From positions 17,244,287 through 17,308,286 of the forward strand of contig NC_049989.1 of assembly GCF_000003815.2 (NCBI RefSeq): a stretch of DNA of 64,000 nt, given 5' to 3'. Both the position numbers and the translations under genes were made by a program. This stretch comes from Branchiostoma floridae. Taxonomy: Eukaryota > Chordata > Leptocardii > Amphioxiformes > Branchiostomatidae. Under the pieces are notes generated by a model. It had not been told where the DNA came from, made no database searches, and saw only the letters and a list, made by a program, of their open reading frames with translations. Positions 36,419-46,162 of this stretch are shown here, one piece after another (the first letter of the stretch is position 1; every line of letters starts with the position of its first letter).

Positions 36419-37201
36419 TTATTTGAACTGTTCTTCATTGAATCTCTTGAAGATTCTAGCCCATTTAGCTGGGGGTTCGGGCTGTTTTATCCCCCGATAT
36501 GTGTAGATCAGGTGGTGGTAACTCAAACCACATTTGAACACGCCACTCTTTGAGTACTTGCTAGGGCTGGATGTAAGGATGACATCTAGCAGAGTAGAGC
36601 TGTTTTCAGTTACCCGTGTTGGTTCCGTTATGAGATTGGTGAGGTTGTGCAGGTCACAAAGAAATGTCAAACCTTCGGAAGGACCCTTGTCCTGGAGGAG
36701 GTTACAGTTCAAGTCTCCCATTATTGCTACTTCTACGTTTGTGTCAGATGCCTTTTCCAGGCTCTCTCTGAAGGTCGTGAAGAATTAACTGTCGTTTGGT
36801 GGTCGGTAGGTACAGCACAGAAGCAGGTGTTTTGACTTGGGTGATGTCAGCTCGATCCACAGAGCTTCCAGTCCCTCAACATGTAGATCGTTTCGTTCTT
36901 TGAAAGCTATGAAATGTTTGATATACATGGCTATTCCACCACCGTGTCTCGAGCCTCTCTCCTTTCGTAGGAGTGTGTATCCGGGAAGCTGAATGGTGTT
37001 GTCGGGAAAGTGTTCACTTAGGTGGGTTTCAGTCAAGCCAATGATGTCCATTTTACTTTCCGCAGCTAGGATCTGGAGATCAGTGTGTTTCGCTGGGAGG
37101 CTACGAATGTTCTGGTGTGTCAAGAAGAGTCCTTTCTTATGCTCTTTCTTTGGTGGGCTAGGATAACTCAGTGGACCAGGGTTCATAGCAGAATTGCACA
37201 T
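36419..37201 (-). pseudogene. LINE APE-type endonuclease domain (broken)
   Basis: Two frame-matched segments, 37201-36785 and 36721-36419, carry the apurinic-like endonuclease motifs HQNIRSLPAKH, GLTETHLSEHF, YRPPN and MGDLNCNLL. A stop separates them after YRPPNDS. This domain nicks target DNA in active elements; here it is inactive. Confidence 0.8.
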
Positions 37202-37450
37202 AAACAGAATTGCATCTTACTACATTTCCTTCCTGGGATGAAAATACTATGCGCTAGCTTTCTACGGCCATTATACAGCTGATATAGTCCATACTCATAG
37301 CTTGATATAACATTGTGTTCAAGTTCATTAGTATGATTTATCACAGGTGAGTCCTTAGCTGTTACAGATTTACAGAGTAGCAACATCAACACAGCAAAGA
37401 TTGCTAATCTAACACAGGTGAAGTCTGGCTGTACATTACAGCTTGGCAAC

Positions 37451-38415
37451 TTTGCTCATTTTAGATACCTTTTAACAAGGGAAGACAATGGATTTTAAAA
37501 TACAGCTAGATACAGTTGGCACATGTGTATTGAAATGCTAATTTATGAATGCATTGCTTGTACCCTAATTATGAAAGGTCCTGTTTACCTAGTAGTCTAT
37601 TAGCAATACTACATGTACAGAAATACTATAAGTAGCAAAAACTATGGAGATATCAGTACAACTTCTGTAAATCCACAATTGTAACAAGCGTATACCATAA
37701 TTAACAGTTTAAAATAACAACAGATCTAGAGACAACAATAACAATAATCACAGAGTCAAACAATATAAGGAAAAAGATTGTATAAACAATACCTCCGTGT
37801 TGGGAAGCTTGCCCTCCCCAATGTCAGTGTCAGTTCAAAACAAAGACTAAGCATTGGTAAAAGTGGTCAAATAACAAATTGGAATGAAAGTCGTTTGGCA
37901 AATTTACCTTGAGTATGTATTTAGATTGCTACACTGCAAAAAAGAGAGGTTTAGGAGTCTTGGCTGGTAGAAATGAGATTTTAGGACTAACTGAAGTGAG
38001 ACCTGGGAAAAGGTGATGCCCCCGCCACGGTGACCCTTGACCTACTGATGGTGTCAATTTCTTTGTGAAAGCTACTTTTAAATTTGGGAGAACCCTTTTT
38101 GAAAAAAAAAAAGTAACCTCACGCAAGAGTCAATTAAGAATCAATGACAAGCCAGTAGTAGCGATCTTCTGTTTTTTCACTTGTCTTCTGCCACGTGTTT
38201 TTGTGTAAATATATGAAAAAATAACGGTTCTTGTGGTTGAAAAATGTGCTGATATTGGCATATTTTCGCACCAATTTCCGTGTATGTTTTTGGCACACAA
38301 TTAGATTAGCCGAAGAGCCCCAGTGGGCGTCACTCCACCGTCAGGGAAAGTCGTGTAAAGTGATTTTTGAATTTTTTTTGAGAATGAGAGATTGTTAGGC
38401 ATTTACCTGTAATCA
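37451..38415. other. No gene seen
   Basis: AT-rich DNA, no exon or repeat structure recognised. Confidence 0.35.
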
Positions 38416-38643
38416 TCATACTATTATTGTAATGTCCCTCCTTTTTCCACCACCTAATCGTTTTACTAGTTTGGACAGTGGCTTGTTCCCACCATTGCAC
38501 AACTCTCTTTCCATCTCCCCGCACTGCTTAAAAGACAGTGTTTTACCAACTCCAGCAAACTGTCTTAATGCTGCCCTTGTTGCCTCATAATTGATGATTA
38601 CACGATGTTGATGCCTGCTCCCACTGTTGATATCAGCAGGCAA
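38416..38643 (-). pseudogene. Possible downstream part of KDZ-like transposase
   Basis: An open minus-strand frame reads INYEATRAALRQFAGVGKTL then CGEMERELCNGGNKPLSKLV and ends at 38416. It follows the KDZ-like exons and has protein-like composition, but the splice phase from 38826 does not match a clear acceptor, so the link is unproved. Confidence 0.35.
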
Positions 38644-38825
38644 GGAAAAATGAAGGCCTGGTTAAGTTTATTGCTGTCTTCTCAGTTATTTTCTTTTTAC
38701 TTTAGAATGATGAATGATCTAAGAAACAGGGGTGCATTTAAACTCTTGAAAACAAGGTTAAAAGTTTACATAAGTATTAAAACAATAGCTTATATGTTTA
38801 TTTTGTTTGTAAATATCATGCTTAC

Positions 38826-39867
38826 ATTTGGCGTTTGCAGGACAGCTTGCAGCTCAGGCACCAGGTCTTTCTTGAATCCCAGTGTGATGACATCCATAAT
38901 GATTACTGCGGGTTGTGTCTTGCAGGTGGGGCACTGGAATGATGTTGTCCAGTCAATGTCCAAGAGTCGCTCAAAGGCATTGTATGCATACAGAAAAGGG
39001 TTGTAAGCTGTGAGTTGTGTTGTTGTGGACAGGTTGTTTGTGCGTTGACATGCCCGGTGGTACGCCCTGAGAGGTGTCTTGCTCTACATCATGCTGTGAA
39101 AGTATCCAAAGAGGTATGTGTAAGAGTACATAACTTTGTTAGAAAAATTGTAGAGAAGATCTTCCTGGCCATTATAATGTAGTCGGCAACTACAGTACCT
39201 CGTGGTTGGCCTGTAGTACACCATCTGGTACTTCCACTGTTGCTGGGTCAATGTACCTGGGTAGTGCACCAGCTTCCAAGTGTACATGTATAGTGACACC
39301 TCGCACTGTCATCCAGCCTTCCTCTACTGGAGTTCCCATCCATTGCTATGATTACAGCTTGGATCCCAAATGGGGGGTTAAATGTGTTCTGGAAAGGTTA
39401 CTTTGCCAAATAAGTGTTTGTTGTTCATTTTTTTTTTAATGTGGTCAGGTAAGGGATGGGGCCGTATTATACTCCAGCCTGGCGTTTGGAGGTTGATGTG
39501 GTGTTCTGTTCTTCTGGGATTGGTGCATCTTCTCTTCGGCAGTAGTTGTGGATGTGGCAGCAGTTATGGATTTGCCGTGTACAACTACAACACAATAGTC
39601 TATTTTTCGGCCCTTCGTGCTCGACACATCCGTAGCCCGTACCTTCTGAGTGTACAGCCACTATACTCGGTTTGGTTTGCAAAAATTTTGGAGATGTTGT
39701 CGTCTCCCCTTCCTCGTCATCAGTTGAATTGCCTTTTTGAACACCCAAGTTGAGCCCTTCTATGATGTCCTGTGTGCATCTGCTGTGGATGCAGTACATT
39801 GCCCTCTCCCGTATTGCAAAGTCAGAGATCCTCTCTGATGTCACTGTTTGCACACATATTCTCAACA
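38826..39867 (-). pseudogene. KDZ-like (Kyakuja/Dileera/Zisupton) transposase with SWIM-like zinc motif
   Basis: Three exons join in phase on the minus strand: 39867-39473, 39388-39257 and 39236-38826. The first carries a SWIM-like motif CSCTRQIHNCCH (CxC-x6-CxH) after a Glu/Asp-rich linker. The third reads YCSCRLHYNGQEDLLYNF, FSNKVMYSYTYLFGYFHSM, KTPLRAYHRAC, YNPFLYAYNAFERLLDIDW and FQCPTCKTQPAVIIMDVITL. The RLHYxGQEDLLxNxxNK and CPxCxxxPxxIxxDxxxLGF patterns are those of KDZ-family transposases as I remember them. A single in-frame TAG (39086-39084) sits between YFHSMM and SKTPLRAY; otherwise the exon is open, so the copy died recently or needs readthrough. KDZ proteins usually exceed 1000 residues, so this is partial. 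Confidence 0.55.
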
Positions 39868-39949
39868 CTGCAGTTTTGCATGGGTAATTTTAGGTATAAA
39901 ACAAGATAAAACAATTGGCTAATCTGATGTCACCTGTTTAAAATCAGTA

Positions 39950-40150
39950 CATATGTCAGGAATGTAAGTCAGAACTACATCGAGCAGGTGTCCATGCTGA
40001 CTCGATGTCATGTTGTTTATGAGACAGAGAAATTTAGTTTACTATATCGCACAGAGTGCGTTCTTGTGCCAAGCAACAAGTAGAGTTGGACCAGTCAATT
40101 CTGGGAACTTTGAGGTCTCCTACCAGCACAATCTTGTCATATTCCTTGGA
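39950..40150 (-). pseudogene. LINE endonuclease fragment
   Basis: The minus strand reads YDKIVLVGDLKVPRIDWSNS, then after a frame change INNMTSSQHGHLLDVVLTYI. GDxxxPxIDW followed by a short loop and LDVVLT is the end of the APE-type endonuclease of LINEs. It is a different copy from the 34-37 kb element. Confidence 0.5.
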
Positions 40151-40448
40151 AACAGAACTTAGAAATGTTTAAAGGTAGACATGTCACCACTGGGTGTAGT
40201 ATAAGATGATCGCAAATTTTAATTGATTGACGAGTTGCATTTCACATACCAGCATCTCATCCAGGGCCTTAATGTTTTTTTTTTTTTTTTTTAGACAGGA
40301 TATCTGACTTAAAATCTAGAAGAAATCCTCCACCAGTATTACCCAGTAAAATGACACCCTTGTCTTAGCGGTAACAGTGTAACCTTGAGTTAAAAGTTCA
40401 TGGTCAAGTACAACAGCAAGAATACCCTTTAGGGTATATTCTACCATG

Positions 40449-40979
40449 TTAAAGGGGCATTCCACTCCACACGGGAGTGTTATTTTCCGATAGGTATTAA
40501 TTTTAGGAAGTAATAAATACATGCTACTTCACATCATACGATAAAGTACCCAGTTACCCCACGCGCCTCAAAAGCATTCAGTCTTCTACTAAACTCCCCA
40601 AGTATCCGCTAATTGAATTAATCCTATGGCTGAATACAATGCAAAATTTTTAGGTAAGGTTACAAAGTTAATTTCAGGGTCGCTAAGAAAGATACTCTTG
40701 TTATGTGTTCTTTGATATATTGTGAACAATTGAACTTCTTGGCGTGCTTAGCGCCCCTCATTTATGCCGAAATTATCCACGATAAAGGAAGTGTCTACAC
40801 GTATAGGGAATGCAGTGGTAGGGTTTGAATGGGTTTAGTGAGTGTCATATTGTTTTACAAAACACACATCGCGTAATTTATCCCAAGGTGAATTCCACAA
40901 AATTCGGCTGATTATGTATTCATTGACACATTATCTATTGGAAAACATAACGCCCTTCTGGAGTGGAAAGCCCCTTTAA
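40449..40979. mobile_element. TTAA-flanked element with AGGGGC TIRs
   Basis: TTAA flanks both ends (40449-40452 and 40976-40979). The TIRs are AGGGGCATTCCACTCCACAC on the left and, in reverse complement on the right, AGGGGCTTTCCACTCCAGAA. It is 531 bp without coding capacity. TTAA target with AGGG termini fits Kolobok-type or piggyBac-type non-autonomous elements; it is unrelated in sequence to families A-D described elsewhere in this window. Confidence 0.75.
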
Positions 40980-42480
40980 GGAAATGGAACAACTTGTTGC
41001 GTTTTCTTCACGGGCTCGACGCTTCGGATATTCAAATAAAGAAAAGTAGTACTTGCCGCCTTGCTCCGTCGTTGCTAAGCTGGAGCAGTAGCCACATCCG
41101 AGCATGCTGACATCTCTGATGGGCGTCAGGCACCTGTTTACTTACACTCTTGTCATGGCATTGGGAGTTTAGACGGAAATATCCAAAAGTTCAGGCGCAC
41201 TGGCTGAAGTTAAAGTAGCGACGGGATCGTTGCCGCCTCGCCAGGTGTGCACCTTACTAGACGTATGCAGATGTACTAAACTGGTTGATGATGTGGCCCA
41301 ATTGAAACTCTGAAGTGGGTCAGTAACCTGTTTCTTGGGTGCAGAGTAAGTGCGCAGCTCAGGTGACGGTAGGGAGCTCTCCTATTTCTCAGGTTGTAGC
41401 CCCCCCCCCCACCCCTCCCTGAGGTCCAGATGTGACCAACGAGGACAACTGTTCTGTCCTTTTCCTGTTTTTGAACTTGTTGTTCCCGCTGCTGGAGTCG
41501 CCATTCTTACTCAGGTCGGGTTGTGTTGAAGCATTAAGTAGAGGAGGCTGTTAGTGTACTGGTGGTTGTAGAACAACGTCTGCATTACTGCCAGTCTCGG
41601 GTTTTGATTCAAGGTCAATTAACTGCTCAACCATTAGTAACAGTAAGTGAATGGTTCGCTATCTAAGAAGCTCTACTGATGGTAAATAGAACGTTCCATA
41701 TATAAACATAAGATAGATTGCCAATACTTACGGCTTGATGATACCGAATTTTTGGTAGATAGACCAGTTAAATGTACAGTGCGTTTGTACCGACACATGG
41801 GATACACTGTCTGTTCAATGTCTCCCATATGTCCCTGTGTTCTTCATCTAAGTCTTCTGCACTGCTGGTATCTAGGAAGAGGAGATCAACTGATAACAAA
41901 TGAGGACCGCATTTGTATAATCAATGAGAAGCATTTATGATAGGTCACTCATCGCAAGAGATTACCTTTCTTTTTAACAACAATGACCTACAAACATGCA
42001 TCGCGTAAAACAGGCTTCATACATACAAACACACACACCTACAACAATAATCATCAATACTTATAAACAGTAAGGCCGTCGTCATGGCAATAATTAATCC
42101 AATTGGGAACTAAGCCTTACCTGTACCAGGGCACGTTGGGTAAAAGAGGTGGCCATGAGTGGAACACAGTTTTTGTTTTAACGCACTGTACTATGATATA
42201 GTCATGCAAATCTGCCAGCATAACTCACACTCAGCTCAACCGCAAACACATTATAAGCGCCGCACGTTAATGCCTCATGTGGTTTTAGTCGGCAGTTTCC
42301 CAAACTGTACATATGCAACGGACTGATCCTCAGGCTAACCGACATTTTTCCAACCGCATTCGCCCCTCAGAAAGACAGCCGAAGACGCAAAGTTCCCGGT
42401 TTAAACTTTTATTCAGTCTTTTACACAGACTGGTTTCACCACTCTGGCTTCTTTAGTGGTCCAGGCTCAAATGAGCACAG
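40980..42480. other. No gene seen
   Basis: No supported exon. A poly-C tract lies at about 41400-41412. Confidence 0.35.
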
Positions 42481-42999
42481 TTAACAAGCTTTGGATAACA
42501 GCAAGAAAATCTCTATAAATTGGTTCAGGCTTGTTACAAAGGACATTCCATCAACATTTACCAACAGTTCATCAATAAATACGAACAGTACAGCTTTTTT
42601 TCTTCCGTTTACTACAATATAAGGAAGTCTGTCTATTTTATAAACAGTGTTTGTACGAAACGTGCAAGAAACAGGCAACACACTTGATGCGCCCAAATTA
42701 GCTGATTTCCCCTTTCTGGAGTGTTGGCATAATGAGTTCATGCGACTAGTAGTAGACATAGACCCACGGATTTTATAAAATGCATGTGACAAACTACTAA
42801 GAAATATACGGATTTTATGGAATTCAGAACGTTCTATGAATACTTTTATGGCACCCATAAACAAAGCTGCTAAGCTGGGTCTTCTGTTTGGAACTTCTAT
42901 TTCCTTTAGTAGAGGCACTGGTGGCTCGTTTGTGCTAAGCTGTGACAACAAAAATTCCTGTACTTGGCAGGGATGTGTGAATTTTTCTTTTGTCAGCAC
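42481..42999 (-). CDS. Open reading frame of unknown function
   Basis: A stop-free minus-strand frame of 172 codons ends at TAA 42481. It opens with GTG rather than ATG, so the true start, if any, is unknown. The composition is protein-like (PSLAALFMGAIKVFIERSEF; NTVYKIDRLPYIVVNGRKKA) with mixed hydrophobic and charged residues. There is no clear membrane segment, no zinc motif, no recognised family, and no clear splice acceptor at its 5' end. It could be one exon of an unseen gene or a mobile-element remnant. Confidence 0.25.
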   Translation of the reverse strand: MLTKEKFTHPCQVQEFLLSQLSTNEPPVPLLKEIEVPNRRPSLAALFMGAIKVFIERSEFHKIRIFLSSLSHAFYKIRGSMSTTSRMNSLCQHSRKGKSANLGASSVLPVSCTFRTNTVYKIDRLPYIVVNGRKKAVLFVFIDELLVNVDGMSFVTSLNQFIEIFLLLSKAC

Positions 43000-43039
43000 A
43001 CTGTGCCAGTTACAAATTATTAATTATATCAATGTTTGA

Positions 43040-44240
43040 ACATGTTACAACAAGTGATGAATCTACGTTTGAACAGTTTCGAAACAAACAGAAATAATGT
43101 ATAACATTTTAGAAATGATTTTTGAAAAGATTTAGAACGTCAAACAGCTGTTATAAGTAGCTTTGAACAGTTACTTGTTGTAACAGTTTGTAATAAAGGT
43201 TTCCAAAATGCTAGAACAATCCTCTTGGTAATGTGGAATTGACTCTAGCTTTTATTGTTATAATCCAGATTTCAGGTTTCACTGGTTGATTACTTGTGCA
43301 GTCGTTGTACAGTAGCGGTGAGAGTTTCACCTGTCGACTATGGACGCACTGGAAAAAAAGGAACAGAATTAGCAAGGATGTGATGTGGAGTTATGTATTT
43401 TAGAAAACATTTTGGCAAATTAAAACTGATATTACGTGCTTAAAAAGTGCTGAATACGTAATGGTATTGGGTCGTGAAACAATTGCAGCTCATTACAGTA
43501 ATAGGATGTATGTCAGGATAAAACGCTGAGAAGTCAACACCACATCTGTCAAACCATCGCCCTCACCTTTTTTCTTAAGCAAATATATCGTTACATCCAT
43601 GCCCTGCCGTCAATCGCCAAGCACAACAAGTAGGTAATAAAATGTGTTGCCATTGCGACGGTTTCCAAGTTTCCATCTTGTGTTTCTAGCGGTAAATGCA
43701 GCTTTAGGATCAGAGAGTAACTGTAAGTTTTGGCCCCCTGGGACTTTTATGAAAATGCAGGCGTCTATTTTGTTTTAAACTTTGGAATAACTCAAGAACG
43801 TGGTTCAAGGATCGTCAAAATCAATGAGGAAATTTTAAAGTCAACTGTTTTCATAATACGACTCTCAAATTTGCCATGTATGTAACTGAGAACTAATGAT
43901 GGATATACTTTCATACTTGCAGTATTACGAAGTTTTGTGAAGATGAAGTTTACAAGTCGATAATCATGCAAACCAGTGTCACATTACATAATTTCAGTCT
44001 TTAAACAAATCATGTTATTATATAGATGACATAAGCAATGGAGACAAGTTATGCAAATGTGGACCTAATTTGCTTAACTAATATAGATATCTATATAAAT
44101 TTACTCAAGAATGGTGATATCATTTGGCGAAGGTATGAAGTCCTCAAAATCTAGTTTGAGTCATGAAATGAAAAAAAAAATCTAAACTCTTGTCTGGCTT
44201 CGTACTTTCTAACATTACATGCGTAAAGAAAAATCTATTT
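43040..44240. other. No gene seen; 3' flank of the receptor gene
   Basis: AT-rich DNA downstream of the receptor stop codon at 44581. A polyadenylation site for that gene should lie here or inside the repeats at 44240-44523, but no single AATAAA can be singled out. Confidence 0.3.
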
Positions 44241-44244
44241 CGTT

Positions 44245-44312
44245 CGTTTAAACCTTTGTTTATTCATAAAAGCTCAAATCGGCCTGCAGGCCGCTTTTCA
44301 TAGAGGTATGTA
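44245..44312 (-). mobile_element. 5'-truncated LINE copy (3' end only)
   Basis: About 65 bases match the 3' end of the LINE at 34120-34180, including ATTCATAAAAGCTCAAATCG and CCTGCAGGCCGCTTTTCAT. This is severe 5' truncation, as expected for target-primed reverse transcription. Confidence 0.7.
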
Positions 44313-44362
44313 TCATATAAGCGAAACAACATATTAAACAGACCTTTTAAAGACCTGAAACT

Positions 44363-44523
44363 GTAGTCTCTAATCAGTCCCTACGGTGACTTAGAGATAG
44401 TATCAAAGCTGGCAAAGGAGTATAGCCGGCCAAATGGAGTCAAACGGGCAACGGAGCCGACTATACTCCTTTGGTAGCTTTGATACTATCTGTAAGGCAC
44501 CGTAGGGTCTGCTTGGAGACTAC
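44363..44523. mobile_element. Palindromic MITE with 7-8 bp target duplication (hAT-like)
   Basis: The two halves are near-complete reverse complements: GTAGTCTC, then CCCTACGGTG, AGATAGTATCAAAGCT and CAAAGGAGTATAG on the left, mirrored on the right. The flanks are CTGAAACT on both sides. A target duplication of about 8 bp suggests a hAT-type MITE. It lies 58 bp beyond the receptor stop codon, so it probably forms part of the 3' UTR and could fold in the transcript. Confidence 0.7.
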
Positions 44524-44580
44524 TGAAACTGTTGTTACAGGATTGAGGTACTAATATTGGCGAATCTGTCAGGAGCTGTA

Positions 44581-44686
44581 CTAACCATTGGTTACGCCAG
44601 GAGGCGCTGCCGTCGACAGGTAGATGCCATTTGGGTAAACCAGGCCATCCACCAGCACAGTCTTGGTCAGGTCGGACTTGGAAAGC
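44581..44686 (-). CDS. Receptor exon 11 (propeller closure and C-terminus)
   Basis: The exon encodes LSKSDLTKTVLVDGLVYPNG then IYLSTAAPPGVTNG and a TAG stop at 44583-44581. The L.YPNGI segment is the end of a typical YWTD repeat. No further domain follows, so the protein ends right after the propeller. Confidence 0.85.
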
Positions 44687-46110
44687 CTGGAGGTGTGGTT
44701 AATATTTCATGATATAAATGCGTATACTTAAATTAAGAGTGTAAAAATAGGACTTCAAAACGATAGACATGAAATCATATGCCTATTTTTAATTGCATAC
44801 ACAATGTATATTCATGTATTTGGGGATATGTATTTTTTATACTCAAACTTTAGTATTTTATTCTATTTCATGCATATTTAGGTATATCGGCGCAAAATAC
44901 TGCCGGATATGTACACGCACGATTCATACCTATTTTGTAGATTATTATGTAGAATTTCACCAGGTAATTAGAGATTTCTTACTACAAACTGTTTTTAGTA
45001 GATAAAGGGTATTTCCTTACTTTCCGATTTTTGCCTGCCAGGATGATGATGAGTCCTGCCAGACGGAAGACCAGTAGACGACGTCTTCATCAACCGCGAT
45101 TCCAAAAACCCACTTCCCGTCTTCATACAGCACTTGTCGGATATCCTTGCCCAGCAGGTCTGAACTGTAGACGCCGTAACTGTGATTACGGTAGTACAGC
45201 CGATCCTCTAAATGGATGGAAAAATATGGTAATCAATACTACGTAGTTAGAGTTTTACATAAGAGTAAGGCGCAAACATGCACATGCGTAATGCCTGACA
45301 TGTAATGGTATTGCAAAGATCAATGAAGCAGGGATATAGTCACAATACCGTTATTCAGGTAATATTAATGTTTCCTTACTAAAAAAAGTTTCCAAACTTG
45401 TTCTACTTACTTAACTAATCATTTGCTTAAAAAACATGATCATATTGACAACACGTCCTTAACTAGAGCCTGTTTCATCACCTTTGAAGTCTATTGTAAT
45501 GAAGCCGGGATTACGCAGACCCGTGATGATGGTGGTTTGGCCACTGCCGTCCATCGCAGCTCGATCAATCTTGCCTTTAGAACTGTCCACCCAGTACACG
45601 AGTCTGGGGCAAACAGACATTTTAAATCTCCGCGAAATTTGCTGATTCATTGTGCATCTTCTCGTTGATTAAGTCGAAATTAAAATGATATAATTGCACT
45701 ACAATTAAATAATATACGGTAAATGCAGAAATGTTCGCGGTGTTTTTAAGTTAGCGGTTTTTGTGGTTGCCACTTCACCGCGAAATTAAAACCACCGCGA
45801 ACATTTTCCATGGTAGTAAGAGACTACAGTGCATCGTGTTACCGCGAACTTAAAGCCACCGCTAACAGTCATTTACAGTCCATGTACAGTATACAGCGCA
45901 AGAGAAAGAAGGAAGCTCATATGATATGGTATGACATTGTCTGATTTACTGAGTAATCAACTCTTCATGATGTTTATCTTAACCCTATCCAGGCTGGGCT
46001 TTTTTTGCATTCCCTGGCCGAGTGGAGGTAGGTAGGGCTCATTCAGCCCCTTTCGTAATTTCAAAACGGTGTACTGTACGATTACCAAATTTGCAGGGGG
46101 TCAAGTATTG

Positions 46111-46162
<52 letters not shown>

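Larger units (their letters stand above)
34110..37450 (-). mobile_element. Nearly full-length, decayed CR1/L2-like LINE
   Basis: Reading on the minus strand: a short hydrophobic leader (about 37449-37190), an NPGP motif (37183-37172), and an APE-type endonuclease (37130-36420; NIRSL, TETHL, RHGGGIAMY, CTYRPP, MGDLN, TLLDVILTSS; the usual SDHHL is SYHHL). Then the reverse transcriptase (36244-34900; NYRPISILPAVSKTLER, QSGFRPGHST, FIDLSKAFDTLDH, GVPQGS, MYADDTVIYY). The C-terminal region follows (TYACTAWD, IWNSLPPDIRTAPTLASFKR) and ends near 34346. The 3' end carries a CGGCCTGCAGGCCG palindrome and an A/T-rich tail. Several frameshifts and stops (for example after CCTYRPPNDS, and around YADD) show it is dead. 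It is typical of jockey-superfamily LINEs; the exact clade was not determined. Confidence 0.85.
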
